Assembly (NCBI RefSeq): GCF_003121485.1
Contig: NZ_QAVX01000012.1
Location: 1 to 64,000, forward strand
Source: Dyella sp. C11
GTDB lineage: Bacteria > Pseudomonadota > Gammaproteobacteria > Xanthomonadales > Rhodanobacteraceae
Direction: 5' to 3'
Length of the DNA stretch: 64,000 nucleotides
The translations under genes and the position numbers were made by a program. The notes beneath the pieces are model-generated. The model had not been told where the DNA came from. It did not search any database and saw only the letters and a program-made list of their open reading frames with translations. Positions 52,490 through 62,268 of this stretch are shown one piece after another (the first letter of the stretch is position 1; every line of letters starts with the position of its first letter).

Positions 52490-53272
52490 TCACGCCGCAG
52501 GTGAAGCGAGATAGCGGGTTGGCGCCATGCCCAGCACGCGCCGAAACGCTGCAGTGAATGCGCTTGGATTGCCGTATCCCAGATCCATCGCCACCTGCGT
52601 GATCGCCTCGCCGTTGCCCAGCCGCGTCAGCGCGGACAACAGGCAGGCCTGCTGTCGCCACGCGGTGAAGCTCATGCCCGTTTCCTCGCGGAAAGTGCGA
52701 GTGAAATGCCGTCGACTCATGCCGGCACGACGCGCCATGTCGTCGATCTTCACTTCCTGCGAGGGTTCCTCGAGCAAATCACGGCACAGGGCGGCAAGGC
52801 GCTTTTCGTGTGGCAGCGGTGCGCTGAGCGGCAGCACCGGCATGCGGCGGATTTCATCCAGAAGCAGCGCCATGACGCGACCATCGCGCCCGTCCAGGTC
52901 GTACTCGGCGGGCAAGTCCACCGCTTCCATCAGCAGTTCGTGGAGCAGCGGGGAGACGGCGATCACCACGCAGCGCTCGGACAAGCCTGCAGCCTGCGCG
53001 GCTTCCGGGGTCACATAGGCGCTGCGCGTGGCGACCGGGCCGCCCATGTGCACTTCGTGCGCGACGCCAGCAGGTATCCACAGCGCCCGCCGGGGCGGCA
53101 CGACCCAGCTGCCTTCGTTGGTAATGGTGGTGAACACGCCGGTAGAGGCATACAGGAGCTGGCCGCGCCGGTGCGAGTGCGAAGGCAGCACGTGGTGCGG
53201 CGGATACTCGTTGCCCGTGGCGATGACGTCCCGGGGCGTGCGGTCGAACGCTTCAACGCGGGTGTTGCGCAT
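52490..53272 (-). CDS. AraC-family transcriptional regulator
   Basis: This 260-residue protein has a cupin-like ligand domain (residues about 15-95, with HHVLPSHSHRRGQLLYA and VVPPRRALWIPAGVAHEVHM) and a C-terminal AraC helix-turn-helix pair (about 160-258, with MARRAGMSRRHFTRTFREETGMS and MDLGYGNPSAFTAAFRRVLGMAPTRYL). The pattern HEVHMGG with PPRRALWIP is typical of regulators that lie beside MFS exporters. The start at 53272 is preferred, although it lacks a good ribosome binding site; an ATG at 53314 is the alternative. It diverges from the Fsr-like exporter gene and likely controls it, which is inference from position. Confidence 0.88.
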   Translation of the reverse strand: MRNTRVEAFDRTPRDVIATGNEYPPHHVLPSHSHRRGQLLYASTGVFTTITNEGSWVVPPRRALWIPAGVAHEVHMGGPVATRSAYVTPEAAQAAGLSERCVVIAVSPLLHELLMEAVDLPAEYDLDGRDGRVMALLLDEIRRMPVLPLSAPLPHEKRLAALCRDLLEEPSQEVKIDDMARRAGMSRRHFTRTFREETGMSFTAWRQQACLLSALTRLGNGEAITQVAMDLGYGNPSAFTAAFRRVLGMAPTRYLASPAA

Positions 53273-53397
53273 GGGTTTGGCCCATTTTCGACAAATATTG
53301 ACCCGGCAATGCATGCGGGCCTGAGCTGGTCACTTTAAGGTGGCGATCCCGGGCACGCAACCGCGTCGCCATGCCGCACTTCCGCCCAAGAGTCCCC

Positions 53398-54654
53398 ATG
53401 CAAACCCGCGTCGAAGACATGCCATTGGCCGCAGCACCGTCCGCCGTTCCTCCTGCCGCTTCCGTCGAACAAATAGCCAGCGAGCAGGGAACCGAATTTC
53501 GTGTGCTGGGGGCGATCAGCTTCTCGCACCTGCTCAACGACATGATCCAGTCGTTGATCCTGGCGATCTATCCCATCCTCAAGAGCGGCTTCAACCTCAC
53601 TTTCGCGCAGATCGGCCTGATCACGTTGACGTACCAGATCACCGCATCGCTATTGCAGCCGGCGGTGGGTCTGATCACCGACAAGAAGCCGATGCCGTAT
53701 TCGTTGCCGATTGGCATGGGCTTTACCTTGTGCGGTCTGCTGCTGCTCGCCTTCGCGCCGAACTTCGGCGTGCTGCTGGTGGCTGCCGCGCTGGTGGGTA
53801 CGGGGTCGTCGGTGTTTCACCCCGAATCCTCGCGCGTGGCGCGCATGGCGTCGGGCGGCCGTCATGGCCTGGCGCAGTCACTGTTCCAGGTGGGTGGCAA
53901 TGCCGGTGCATCGCTGGGGCCGTTGCTGGCGGCGTGGATCATCGTGCCGCATGGGCAGCACAGCGTGGCGTGGTTCTCGCTGGCGGCGCTGCTGGCCATC
54001 GTGGTGCTGCTGCAGGTGAGCCGCTGGTATCGCGACCATCACGCAGTGCGCGGCAAGGCCAAGGCACGCCGTGCATCGCATATCGTGCTGACGAAGGCGC
54101 AGGTGGCGTGGTCGCTGCTGATTCTGGGGCTGCTGATCTTCTCCAAGTATTTCTACCTGGCGAGCCTCAGCAGCTATTACACGTTCTATCTGATGCAGAA
54201 GTTCGGCGTGTCGGTGCAGAACGCGCAGACGCACCTGTTCGTGTTCCTGTTTGCCGTGGCCGCGGGTTCGCTTATCGGCGGCCCGGTGGGGGATCGCATT
54301 GGCCGCAAATGGGTGATCTGGGCATCCATTCTTGGCGTGGCACCGTTCACGCTCATCCTTCCGCACGCCAGCCTGTTCTGGACCGGCGTGCTCACGGTGA
54401 TCATCGGCCTGATCCTGGCCTCGGCGTTCTCCGCCATCCTGGTCTACGCGCAGGAGCTGATTCCCGGTCGCGTCGGCATGGTGTCAGGCCTGTTCTTCGG
54501 CTTCGCGTTCGGCATGGGCGGCATTGGTGCAGCGGTGCTGGGCCACGTCGCCGATGCGCGTGGCATCGAGTACGTCTACGGCCTGTGCGCCTACCTGCCG
54601 TTGATCGGCATCATCACGGCCTTCCTGCCCAACGTGGAAGGCAAGAAGGCCTGA
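53398..54654 (+). CDS. Fsr-like MFS drug exporter (fosmidomycin resistance family)
   Basis: This 418-residue protein has twelve hydrophobic helices and the Fsr pattern: FSHLLNDMIQSLILAIYPILK opens helix 1, LLQPAVGLITDKKP the first loop, SSVFHPESSRVARMASGGRHG the next, and GGPVGDRIGRKWVIW the second-half MFS signature. Fsr exports fosmidomycin in E. coli; other drugs are possible here. The ATG at 53398 was chosen over one at 53371; AAGAG lies a few bases upstream. An AraC regulator gene is divergent 125 bases away. It converges with the GH43 gene over a hairpin. Confidence 0.88.
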   Translation: MQTRVEDMPLAAAPSAVPPAASVEQIASEQGTEFRVLGAISFSHLLNDMIQSLILAIYPILKSGFNLTFAQIGLITLTYQITASLLQPAVGLITDKKPMPYSLPIGMGFTLCGLLLLAFAPNFGVLLVAAALVGTGSSVFHPESSRVARMASGGRHGLAQSLFQVGGNAGASLGPLLAAWIIVPHGQHSVAWFSLAALLAIVVLLQVSRWYRDHHAVRGKAKARRASHIVLTKAQVAWSLLILGLLIFSKYFYLASLSSYYTFYLMQKFGVSVQNAQTHLFVFLFAVAAGSLIGGPVGDRIGRKWVIWASILGVAPFTLILPHASLFWTGVLTVIIGLILASAFSAILVYAQELIPGRVGMVSGLFFGFAFGMGGIGAAVLGHVADARGIEYVYGLCAYLPLIGIITAFLPNVEGKKA

Positions 54655-54660
54655 TGCAGG

Positions 54661-55632
54661 TCAGAGGGCGTGCGCTGGCACGCCCTCGTTGGTCATCTTC
54701 ACGGGAACGATTTTCCCGTCCGCATCGAACGTCATGCGGTCGATGCAGATGTTGCGATGGTTGCCGTCGGTATCGCCCAGCGGGTGGCGGTGATACACGA
54801 TGAACCAGCTGTCGTCGCGGGCGACATGGAACAGCGAGTGGTGCCCCGCACCCGTGCCGATCTTGTCATCCTGCTGCAGGATCTTCCCGATGCGCTTGAA
54901 CGGCCCCAGCGGTGAGTCGCCGATGGCGTAGGCCACCGAGTAGTCCGGGCCGGTCCAGCCGCCTTCGGACCACATGAAGTAGTACTTGCCGTTGCGCTTG
55001 AACATCATCGGGCCTTCCACGTATTCCGGCGAAGGCGTGATCTCGTGCCACGTCTTGCCATCGGCCATGGGCTCCACGCCGGTGAAGTCGGGCTTGAGCT
55101 TCACCATGTTGGCGTGCTTCCAGCCACCGTAGATCAGATACCAGCTGCCGTCGTCGTCGTGAAACACGAACGGATCGATGGGCTGCGCGCGGTTATGAAA
55201 GGCATCGACCAGCGGATGGCCGAGCAGATCCTTGTACGGCCCCTCGGGGCGATCGGCCACGGCCACGCCGATACCGCCAAGTTCCTTGTCGTTCTGGATG
55301 TCATTCGCGGCGAAGAAGAAATAGTACTTGCCGCCGTTCTCGGCCATGGCCGGTGCCCACATGGCCTTCTTCGCCCACGGCACGTCGGCCATGCGCAGCA
55401 CGCCTTCGTGTTTGGTCCAGTGCGTCAGGTCGTCGGATGAAAACGCATCGAAACGCGTCTGCTCGCCGTAGCGTACCGACGTGGTGGGGTAGATCCAGTA
55501 CTGGTTCTGGAAAACCTGCGCCTCAGGGTCCGCATACCAGCCGGGGAACACCGGATTGCCTGCCTGTGCGGAAGCGGCGAGTGCCAGCGTGGCAACGAAG
55601 GCGGTGCGCACCAGCAGGTGTCGAAGGCGCAT
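54661..55632 (-). CDS. Glycoside hydrolase family 43 protein
   Basis: This 323-residue exported enzyme has a signal peptide (1-24, cut near AQA-G) and a five-bladed propeller of the GH43 type. The three acids are in place: Asp35 in WYADPEAQV (base), Asp153 in QPIDPFVF (pKa modulator) and Glu206 in EYVEGPMMF (acid). Family enzymes release arabinose, xylose or galactose from plant polysaccharides. The intact catalytic set suggests it is active; the substrate cannot be fixed. The stop converges with the Fsr-like gene. No transporter or other glycosidase is adjacent. Confidence 0.87.
   Translation of the reverse strand: MRLRHLLVRTAFVATLALAASAQAGNPVFPGWYADPEAQVFQNQYWIYPTTSVRYGEQTRFDAFSSDDLTHWTKHEGVLRMADVPWAKKAMWAPAMAENGGKYYFFFAANDIQNDKELGGIGVAVADRPEGPYKDLLGHPLVDAFHNRAQPIDPFVFHDDDGSWYLIYGGWKHANMVKLKPDFTGVEPMADGKTWHEITPSPEYVEGPMMFKRNGKYYFMWSEGGWTGPDYSVAYAIGDSPLGPFKRIGKILQQDDKIGTGAGHHSLFHVARDDSWFIVYHRHPLGDTDGNHRNICIDRMTFDADGKIVPVKMTNEGVPAHAL
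54664..54687. terminator. Hairpin between convergent Fsr-like and GH43 genes
   Basis: GAGGGCGTGC and GCACGCCCTC form a perfect ten-pair stem around GCTG, ten bases past the Fsr-like gene's stop. It lies inside the last codons of the GH43 gene, so it would chiefly serve the plus-strand transcript. Confidence 0.45.
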
Positions 55633-55729
55633 GCAGGGATTCCGAGGTGAGTGGAATCCCGAACCTAGCGCATTGACAATTTTTCGGGGGAAAACATCGC
55701 GTACATGCGAGTGATCCCGAGGCCGATGG

Positions 55730-56770
55730 TCAGACGACCACCGGCTCCGGCTCCAGCGTCACGCCGAACCTGGCGCGCACGCCTTCGATCACCTTCTGCG
55801 CAAAGCCCCACAGCTCTCCACCCGTGGCGCGACCGTGGTTTACCAGCACCAGGGCATGGCGGTTGGAAATGCCGGCGTCGCCATCGCGCTCGCCCTTGAA
55901 GCCGCTCTGTTCGATCAGCCATGCGGCGGAAAGCTTCCAGCGGCCATCGCCACCAACCCACGACACCAGTTCCGCGTGTTCGCGCTTGAGCGCTTCGCCG
56001 GTGGATGCATCGACGATGGGGTTCTTGAAGAAACTGCCGGCATTGCCGATCACGGCGGGATCGGGAAGCTTCTTCGTGCGCAGATGGATCACCGCCTCGG
56101 CAACATGGAACGGCGCGGGCTTCTGAATACCCATGCGCGCCAGTTCCTCGCGGATGCCGGCGTAGTCGAGTCGCAATACACGCGAGCGGGGCAGGGCGAA
56201 GCGAACGGCGGTAACGATGTAGCGTCCCGGCTCATGCTTGAACACCGAATCGCGATAGGCGAAGGCGCAGGCGGCACGATCGAGCACGGCGATGCGGCGC
56301 TCCTTCATGTCCCACGCTTCCACGCTCTCGATGAATTCGGCGACTTCCGTGCCGTAAGCGCCAATGTTCTGGATGGGCGCCGCGCCGACAGTGCCCGGAA
56401 TCAGGATCAGATTCTCCAGACCCGCAAAGCCCTGGCCCAGCGTCCACCGGACGAAGTCGTCCCAGCGTTCACCAGCTGCCACGGCGATGCGTGCCACGTC
56501 GCCGTCCTGTTCCACCTGCACGCCACGCGTGGCCATGGCCAGCACGGTGCCGTCGAAGTCGCCGGTAAACAGCATGTTGCTGCCTTCACCCAGCACCAGC
56601 AGCTTGCCGTTGCGAACCGCGGGGAATTCCAGCAGTTCGGTGAGCTTCGATGCGTCGTTGATCTCGGCCAGCAACCGCGCACGCGCATCGACACGCAACG
56701 TGTTGCGTGATGCCAGCGATGCGTTTTCGATCAACGTGTAGCCACCCATGTCGATGCGTTCAACCGGCAT
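55730..56770 (-). CDS. murB: UDP-N-acetylenolpyruvoylglucosamine reductase
   Basis: This 346-residue FAD enzyme makes UDP-MurNAc in peptidoglycan synthesis, using NADPH. It is the type I (E. coli-like) form. The blocks [34 protein letters not shown] and [14 protein letters not shown] mark the FAD domain and the catalytic Ser of GSFFKNP. A Glu in [11 protein letters not shown] near the C-terminus completes the site. The ATG at 56770 is chosen because AGGAG lies seven bases before it, inside the end of pyrD. A second in-frame ATG at 56749 is the alternative. It overlaps pyrD by 11 bases, so translation is coupled. Confidence 0.94.
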   Translation of the reverse strand: MPVERIDMGGYTLIENASLASRNTLRVDARARLLAEINDASKLTELLEFPAVRNGKLLVLGEGSNMLFTGDFDGTVLAMATRGVQVEQDGDVARIAVAAGERWDDFVRWTLGQGFAGLENLILIPGTVGAAPIQNIGAYGTEVAEFIESVEAWDMKERRIAVLDRAACAFAYRDSVFKHEPGRYIVTAVRFALPRSRVLRLDYAGIREELARMGIQKPAPFHVAEAVIHLRTKKLPDPAVIGNAGSFFKNPIVDASTGEALKREHAELVSWVGGDGRWKLSAAWLIEQSGFKGERDGDAGISNRHALVLVNHGRATGGELWGFAQKVIEGVRARFGVTLEPEPVVV

Positions 56771-57797
56771 GCGTGGGCTCCTGCTGGCGGCGGATCTCGT
56801 TGACGCATTCGGCGATCAACGCCGGGCCGCGGTACACCATGCCCGAATAGAGCTGCACCAGCGATGCGCCAGCACTGATCTTGTCGGCGGCATGGTCGCC
56901 TTCCAATATGCCGCCCACGCCAATGATCCCCAGCTGGTTGCCCACGCGCTGGCGCATGCCGCGCAACACGGCTGTGGAGCGCTCGAACAGCGGTCGTCCG
57001 GAAAGGCCGCCCATTTCGTTGCCGTGCGGATCGTCGGCGACCGATGAATGATCGATGGTGGTGTTGGTGCAGATCACGCCATCCACCTTGGCTGCGAGCA
57101 GCACTTCGGCAATCGCGTCCAGTTCCGTTTCACTCAGGTCGGGCGCGATCTTCAGCAGCATCGGCTTGCGCGCACCGCTCTGCGAACCCAGGCGCTCCTG
57201 TGCTTCGCGCAACGTTTCGATGAAGCGGCGAAGCGTGGCTTCTTCCTGCAGGTCACGCAGGCCCTGCGTGTTCGGCGAGGAAATATTCACCGTGATGTAG
57301 CTGGCGAGCGCGTAGACGCGCTCCAGGCAGAACAGGTAGTCGTCAACCGCCTTCTCGTTGGGCGTGTCCTTGTTCTTGCCGATGTTGATGCCGAGCACGC
57401 CGCGGTAGCTGGATTTCTGCACGTTGCGCACCAGCGCATCGACGCCTGCATTGTTGAAGCCCAGGCGATTGATCACCGCCTGGTGCCTGGGCAGGCGGAA
57501 CATGCGCGGCTTGTCGTTGCCCGGCTGCGGACGCGGCGTGGTCGTGCCGACTTCGACGAAACCGAAGCCCAGCGCGCCCAGCGCGTCGAGGTGATCGGCG
57601 TTCTTGTCCAGGCCGGCAGCCAGGCCGACCGGATTGGGAAAGCGGATGCCGAAGGCCGTGGTGGGCAGATCTTCCGGCGGCTTGGCCACCAGGTGCAGGA
57701 AGTTGCTGCGGTGGGCGACGTCGAGGCCGTAAAGCGTCGCGCGATGCGCGGTCTCGGCATCGAGGGCAAACAGGAGCGGGCGAATAAGGTCGTACAT
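56760..57797 (-). CDS. pyrD: Dihydroorotate dehydrogenase (quinone), class 2
   Basis: This 345-residue flavoenzyme oxidises dihydroorotate to orotate in pyrimidine synthesis and passes electrons to membrane quinone. The N-terminal [19 protein letters not shown] is the membrane-associated helix of class 2. The blocks [24 protein letters not shown], and [11 protein letters not shown] (catalytic serine) and [11 protein letters not shown] (FMN phosphate) are all present. The start at 57797 follows the methyltransferase stop by two bases. It precedes murB, overlapping by 11 bases, so the three genes form one transcript. Only a weak ribosome binding site is visible, consistent with coupling. Confidence 0.95.
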   Translation of the reverse strand: MYDLIRPLLFALDAETAHRATLYGLDVAHRSNFLHLVAKPPEDLPTTAFGIRFPNPVGLAAGLDKNADHLDALGALGFGFVEVGTTTPRPQPGNDKPRMFRLPRHQAVINRLGFNNAGVDALVRNVQKSSYRGVLGINIGKNKDTPNEKAVDDYLFCLERVYALASYITVNISSPNTQGLRDLQEEATLRRFIETLREAQERLGSQSGARKPMLLKIAPDLSETELDAIAEVLLAAKVDGVICTNTTIDHSSVADDPHGNEMGGLSGRPLFERSTAVLRGMRQRVGNQLGIIGVGGILEGDHAADKISAGASLVQLYSGMVYRGPALIAECVNEIRRQQEPTHAG

Positions 57798-57799
57798 AA

Positions 57800-58567
57800 T
57801 CAGGACAATTGGCCCACGTAGATGACGGTGTCGTAGTCGAAGCTGATGCGCCCGTCGATGGCGCTGCGATCGAACAGTTCGCGCAGCGTGTGCATCATGG
57901 GCTCGTGGTTGGGGTGGCCTTCGCGTGGCGCATACGAGGAGGAAAGCAGGCGCCCACTCAGGCTTTCGTAGTCGAGTTTCTGGCCGTGATCGAAACGGCC
58001 CATGCCCAGGTAACCCTCGCCGAACCACGCACGCATGCTCGGCTCGTCGCCGTAGCGTTCGGCCACGCTGGTGTAATCGGTGCCGTATTGCTTGAGCAGT
58101 GCCTCGTAGCCTTCAAGGAACGGCGTACCCACCAGCCGGCGCGAGTTCCAGATGATGGCGGCCAACCCGCCCGGACGAAGAACGCGCTGGAATTCCGCGC
58201 GCGCCGCCGCCTGATCGAACCAGTGGAACGCTTGCGCCACCACGATCAGATCGATGCTTGCATCGTCCAGCCCGGTGGCGGTTGCACGGCCATCGACGGC
58301 CTTGAAGCGCGCGTCGTCACCCAGCCAGCTTTCAGCCGCTGCGCGCATCGGCGCGTTCGGTTCCACGGCGATCACGTGGTAACCGCCGTCGAGGAACAGC
58401 TTGCTGGAAATACCGGTGCCTGCGCCCACGTCCGCCACCAGCCAATGCGGCGTGACGCCAAATTCGCTTTGCAGCCAATCCAGCATGGCCACCGGATAAT
58501 CCGGGCGGAAGCGAACATAGTCCGCGACGCGGTCGCTGAAGCGTTCGGTGGGCTTGAGATCGGTCAT
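57800..58567 (-). CDS. Class I SAM-dependent methyltransferase
   Basis: This 255-residue cytoplasmic protein has the Methyltransf_11 pattern. The SAM-binding motif [19 protein letters not shown] is at about residues 44-62, acidic EPNAPM ends strand 2, and [24 protein letters not shown] carries motifs IV-VI. The AFHWFD block and the C-terminal TVIYVGQLS place it with the UbiE/YcgJ-like small-molecule methyltransferases. The target is unknown. The start at 58567 was chosen over a longer frame. It is the first gene of the group with pyrD (two-base gap) and murB. Confidence 0.85.
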   Translation of the reverse strand: MTDLKPTERFSDRVADYVRFRPDYPVAMLDWLQSEFGVTPHWLVADVGAGTGISSKLFLDGGYHVIAVEPNAPMRAAAESWLGDDARFKAVDGRATATGLDDASIDLIVVAQAFHWFDQAAARAEFQRVLRPGGLAAIIWNSRRLVGTPFLEGYEALLKQYGTDYTSVAERYGDEPSMRAWFGEGYLGMGRFDHGQKLDYESLSGRLLSSSYAPREGHPNHEPMMHTLRELFDRSAIDGRISFDYDTVIYVGQLS

Positions 58568-58624
58568 GGTGTCACCCCGTGGGCGAGGAGGGCGATGGCG
58601 CCGGTCGGTGCTGCCGTGACTCAC

Positions 58625-58652
58625 GTGCATCCCGGCATCAGCCGGGATGCAC
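58625..58652 (-). terminator. Hairpin after the ALDH7 gene
   Basis: GTGCATCCCGGC and GCCGGGATGCAC form a perfect twelve-pair stem around ATCA, about 15 bases past the dehydrogenase stop on the minus strand. There is no T-tract. It separates that gene from the methyltransferase-pyrD-murB unit. Confidence 0.5.
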
Positions 58653-58666
58653 CGCGTGAACGTTGC

Positions 58667-60202
58667 TTACAGGTCGAACTTGATGCCCTGCGCCAGCGGC
58701 AACGAGTTGGAGTAGTTGATGGTGTTGGTCTGGCGACGCATGTAGACCTTCCATGCATCCGAGCCCGACTCGCGACCACCGCCGGTTTCCTTCTCGCCAC
58801 CGAACGCGCCGCCGATTTCCGCACCGGACGTGCCGATGTTGACGTTGGCGATGCCGCAGTCTGAACCGGCTGCCGACAGATACTGCTCGGCCGACTTCAG
58901 GTTCTGCGTGAAGATGGCCGAGGACAGGCCCTGCGGCACGGCGTTCTGCAGATCGATGGCTTCGTCCAGCGTCTTGAACGGCATGACGTAGAGGATCGGC
59001 GCGAAGGTTTCCGTCTGCACCACCTCGTCGCTGTTCTTCACGCCGCTGACGATGGTCGGCAGCACGAAGTGGCCCTTGCGGTCGGTGAGCGCGGCGCCGC
59101 CGGTCAGCACCTTGCCGCCGGTGGCCTTGGCCTTTTCCACGGCAGCGAGGTAGGCCTTCACGGCTTCGGCGCTGTTGAGCGGGCCCATCAGGGTGGTGGC
59201 GAGCGTCGGATCGCCGATCTTGCCTTCCACCTGCTTGTACGCGGCCACCAGCTTGTCGGTGACATCGCCGATGATCGACTCGTGCACGAACAGGCGGCGC
59301 GTGGTGGTGCAGCGCTGGCCGGCCGTGCCGACGGCGCCGAACACGATGGCGGGAATGGCGAGCTTGAGGTCGGCGGTTTCGTCAACCACGATAGCGTTGT
59401 TGCCGCCCAGTTCCAGCAGCGAACGGCCCATGCGCTTGGCAACGCGCTCGCCCACGTGGCGGCCCACCTTGGTGGAACCGGTGAAGCTGATCAGCGGGAT
59501 GCGGTGATCGTCCACGAAGGCCTGCGAAAGATCGGTGCCAGCGTCGTTGAACAGGAAGAAGATGTCCGGGAAGCCGGCTTCCTTCAGCGCCTCGTTGCAG
59601 ATCTTCATGGTCGCGATGGCCGAGAGCGGCGTCTTCGGCGACGGCTTCCAGATGCAGATGTCACCGCAGATGGCGGCAAGGAACGCATTCCACGCCCACA
59701 CGGCCACGGGGAAGTTGAACGCGCTGATGATGCCGACCAGGCCCAGCGGCTGGTACTGCTCGTACATGCGGTGACCCGGGCGCTCCGAGTGCATGGTGTA
59801 GCCGTAGAGCATGCGGCTCTGGCCGACCGCGAAGTCGGCGATGTCGATCATCTCCTGCACTTCGCCGTCGCCTTCGGGCTTGATCTTGCCCATTTCCAGC
59901 GCGACCAGCGAACCCAGCGCGTCCTTGTGCTTGCGCAGCGCTTCGCCGCACAGGCGAACCGCTTCACCGCGACGCGGCGCAGGCGTCGTGCGCCACACCT
60001 TGAAGGCTTCCTGCGCGCGCTTGACGATCACGTCGTAGTCGGCCGCGCTCGATGCGTGCACCGAAGCAATCACCTCGCCCGTGGCGGGATTGACCGGGTT
60101 CAACGTGCCGGCGTCGGTGGTCTTCGACCACTCGCCCTGACCCAGGTAAGAACCCGACTGCGTGTTGCCAAGACCAAGGGCGGTGAGGATTTCGTGGGAC
60201 AT
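58667..60202 (-). CDS. Aldehyde dehydrogenase, ALDH7 family (L-2-aminoadipate-6-semialdehyde type)
   Basis: This 511-residue NAD(P)-dependent enzyme has the ALDH7 pattern, with the catalytic cysteine in [16 protein letters not shown] and the general base Glu in [12 protein letters not shown]. The [32 protein letters not shown] block (shown here as [19 protein letters not shown]) and the QTNTINYS tail are those of AmaB/antiquitin, which oxidises the aldehyde made from lysine via piperideine-6-carboxylate. Together with gcdH at 27019 it suggests lysine catabolism. GGAG lies eight bases before the ATG. Divergent from tRNA-Arg, 113 bases away. Confidence 0.9.
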   Translation of the reverse strand: MSHEILTALGLGNTQSGSYLGQGEWSKTTDAGTLNPVNPATGEVIASVHASSAADYDVIVKRAQEAFKVWRTTPAPRRGEAVRLCGEALRKHKDALGSLVALEMGKIKPEGDGEVQEMIDIADFAVGQSRMLYGYTMHSERPGHRMYEQYQPLGLVGIISAFNFPVAVWAWNAFLAAICGDICIWKPSPKTPLSAIATMKICNEALKEAGFPDIFFLFNDAGTDLSQAFVDDHRIPLISFTGSTKVGRHVGERVAKRMGRSLLELGGNNAIVVDETADLKLAIPAIVFGAVGTAGQRCTTTRRLFVHESIIGDVTDKLVAAYKQVEGKIGDPTLATTLMGPLNSAEAVKAYLAAVEKAKATGGKVLTGGAALTDRKGHFVLPTIVSGVKNSDEVVQTETFAPILYVMPFKTLDEAIDLQNAVPQGLSSAIFTQNLKSAEQYLSAAGSDCGIANVNIGTSGAEIGGAFGGEKETGGGRESGSDAWKVYMRRQTNTINYSNSLPLAQGIKFDL

Positions 60203-60314
60203 GCTTCACTCCGGACCGTGGCGCGGGGAGGCGCCGGGAAGAAAACGCCCATTCTAGCAGGGGGCCCGGACCGGGTTCGCGCCGGGGGCGATCCGTGCCA
60301 AAATTCGGCCTGTT

Positions 60315-60391
60315 GCCCCCGTAGCTCAGCTGGATAGAGCGTCCCCCTCCTAAGGGGAAGGTCGTACGTTCGAATCGTATCGGGGGCACCA
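60315..60391 (+). tRNA. tRNA-Arg (anticodon CCT)
   Basis: A complete 77-base cloverleaf: acceptor GCCCCCG pairs CGGGGGC, D-arm GCTC...GAGC, anticodon stem TCCCC/GGGGA with loop CTCCTAA, variable AGGTC, T-arm GTACG-TTCGAAT-CGTAT, discriminator A and encoded CCA. The anticodon at 60349-60351 is CCT, reading AGG. A terminator follows. Confidence 0.97.
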
Positions 60392-60408
60392 ATGCGCATA
60401 CGTACGGA

Positions 60409-60436
60409 GGGCTGGCAGCGATGCCGGCCCTTTTTT
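60409..60436 (+). terminator. Intrinsic terminator of tRNA-Arg
   Basis: GGGCTGGCA and TGCCGGCCC pair with one G-T wobble around GCGA, followed directly by TTTTTTAT. It is 18 bases past the tRNA. The rest of 60437-60630 shows no gene or integrase-linked sequence. Confidence 0.9.
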
Positions 60437-60630
60437 ATGCCAGGGCGGCCAGCCGGAGCATCCACGGAGCGCGGCGCAGGGCCGCGCCGCGAGAGCGCGA
60501 CGTGCATACAGGCGACAAGACACGAAGGATGCCGAGCCGGGGCAGGGGCACCGTTGGGATCGTCTCAGGGCGGGGTGGGAGCGGTAACAACGCGATGCGT
60601 CGTGAACAGCCCGGCGCGCAGTGCGCTTTG

Positions 60631-60939
60631 TCAGTCGGACGACTCGCCGTCGTCGATATCGGCGCGGAAGACGCGGCGTATGCGGGAACACAATTGCCGG
60701 ATGTCGTCAGCGGAATGCATGGTGTCGCGGTCGAGCAGTGGAACGTCGGAGCCGGAGAGCTTGCGGAGTTCTGCCTGGGACAGGGCCAAAAGGCCATGTG
60801 CCGATTGCAGCAGGTCCTTCAACAATTCGTCCTGATGATGTTTTCGGGGACTTCGCGAGAGTTCGTCGAGTCCCTGCTCCAGATCTTCCACCCAAGCCAA
60901 CAACACACGTTCGGTCGAAAAAGCCATCACTACACTCAT
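60631..60939 (-). CDS. Conserved-looking hypothetical protein, helical
   Basis: This 102-residue soluble protein is predicted mostly helical with an acidic balance. Heptad-like stretches (LLAWVEDLEQGLDELSRSP, LLKDLLQSAHGLLALSQAELRKL) suggest a helical bundle. It ends DIDDGESSD. No known domain is recognised. Two starts are possible, ATG at 60939 or 60927. It may form a unit with the small gene upstream at 61023-61238, as both are on the minus strand 83 bases apart. Composition is protein-like, unlike the surrounding shadow frames, so it is probably real. Confidence 0.6.
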   Translation of the reverse strand: MSVVMAFSTERVLLAWVEDLEQGLDELSRSPRKHHQDELLKDLLQSAHGLLALSQAELRKLSGSDVPLLDRDTMHSADDIRQLCSRIRRVFRADIDDGESSD

Positions 60940-61022
60940 GCAGCAGCCCATGTTGGTGCGCACGTCCCTATGCGGGTGAAATCACCCCATGTCACTCCTC
61001 GTCATCGCCATGACGCTTTAGG

Positions 61023-61238
61023 TCAGCTTCTGGCGAAAATCCCCCGGTCCAGCACCTCAGCCTGCACGTGTCCGGCAACCGCGTCATGGTCCACCGCCTC
61101 GCCGCTGAGTTCTTCCTGGGGCAATACAGTGCCATAGATATGGGCGCGCCATGCAACCCGGTTGGCCAATTGATCAACTTCGCAAATCACTTGAAGTTCG
61201 TGGTCTGTCTCGTCCACGACACTGAAATTCATGTTCAT
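61023..61238 (-). CDS. Small hypothetical protein
   Basis: This 71-residue acidic protein opens MNMNFSVVDETDHELQVICEV and has the block VDHDAVAGHVQAEVLDRG. No family is recognised. ATG at 61238 or 61232 may be the start; the ribosome binding site is unclear. It precedes the helical hypothetical gene on the same strand. The composition, with few Arg/Pro runs, favours a real gene. Confidence 0.5.
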   Translation of the reverse strand: MNMNFSVVDETDHELQVICEVDQLANRVAWRAHIYGTVLPQEELSGEAVDHDAVAGHVQAEVLDRGIFARS

Positions 61239-61469
61239 CGGTGAGCGCCCCTGACGCTCGCACAACGGTCATGCGGTGGGTGATTGGGGAAAGCCTGCGT
61301 GCGAACCCCATCGAGTCATTCTTCTGCGGGGCTGCCACGCAGCTTCAGGGAAAGGCAATCAAGGAACGTGCCATGAGCAGGGCCGTCCGCTTTTCCGGCA
61401 TCCACATGTGCCGCCGTACCACACCGGCTAGGCTGTGGGCGACATCAACAGCTACGGGCTGGGGACATC

Positions 61470-62222
61470 ATGACGCGAGCGCTCACATGGCCGGCAGCGG
61501 CACGCTGGATGGTTGGTCTGCTGCTGGTGCTGGCACTGCGGCCGGTGCATGCCGAGGAACTCAAGCAGGCCGACTACGACGGCACCCTGGGCACGCAACG
61601 CATTGGCCTGGTGCTGACCATGTCCGGTCAACAGGTGGCGCCCAGTCGCTACTACTACCTGCGACACCTGGTGGACATCCCCCTCGAAGGCGAACTTCGC
61701 AACGGCAGCTTCAGCCTGCATGAGAAGGGCGCCACGATGACCCTGCATTTCGTCGGCAACGGCAGCGAGCACGGCCAGCCGCTGGACTTCAACAACAGCA
61801 TTGGCCTGGAAGGCGAGTGGAGCGACGGCAAACAAAGCCTGCCGGTGAAGCTGCGCGGCGGCGGGCTCTTTACGGCAACGCCGACGGGGCACTGGTATCA
61901 ATCCATCACCGACGAGACGGACGACGTGTTCGAAGCACGCACCCAGGGCTTTCGTGCCGCGGTGATGAAGGGAGACAGCAACGCGGCAGCGCGTTTTGTG
62001 AATTTCCCCCTGCGGGTCAATCATGGGCCGGGAAAGCACGAAGAAGTACGCGATGCCCGCCAGCTGGCAACGCAATGGAAGCGGCTTTTCACGCCGGCCT
62101 ACGTGACACGCATAGCCGACGCCTCGCCCCACAGCATGGCCATGGTGCAGGGCTACGCCATGTTGGGCGATGGGTTGGTGTTCTTCAGCGACAAAGGTGC
62201 CGAGGTGCTCAACGTACCCTGA
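61470..62222 (+). CDS. Secreted hypothetical protein
   Basis: This 250-residue protein has a signal peptide ending RPVHA-E (about residue 28). The first half of the mature protein is beta-rich (YDGTLGTQRIGLVLTMSG, IPLEGELRNGSFSLHEKGATMTLHFVG, GLEGEWSDGKQSLPVKL); the second half, from about residue 155, resembles a small NTF2/DUF4440-like module (FRAAVMKGDSNAAARFVNFPLRVN...MVQGYAMLGDGLVFFSD). Neither is assigned with certainty. GGGGA lies a few bases before the ATG at 61470. It converges with the RcsB-like gene 46 bases on. Function is unknown. Confidence 0.75.
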   Translation: MTRALTWPAAARWMVGLLLVLALRPVHAEELKQADYDGTLGTQRIGLVLTMSGQQVAPSRYYYLRHLVDIPLEGELRNGSFSLHEKGATMTLHFVGNGSEHGQPLDFNNSIGLEGEWSDGKQSLPVKLRGGGLFTATPTGHWYQSITDETDDVFEARTQGFRAAVMKGDSNAAARFVNFPLRVNHGPGKHEEVRDARQLATQWKRLFTPAYVTRIADASPHSMAMVQGYAMLGDGLVFFSDKGAEVLNVP

Positions 62223-62268
62223 GGGAAGGAATCATCAGGCGTGCCAGGGGAGCAGGCGCCGCCGTCGC

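Noticed and set aside
60315-61240. Genomic island start at tRNA-Arg
   Set aside because: No integrase, no duplicated tRNA 3' end and no composition break; the tRNA is followed by its own terminator.
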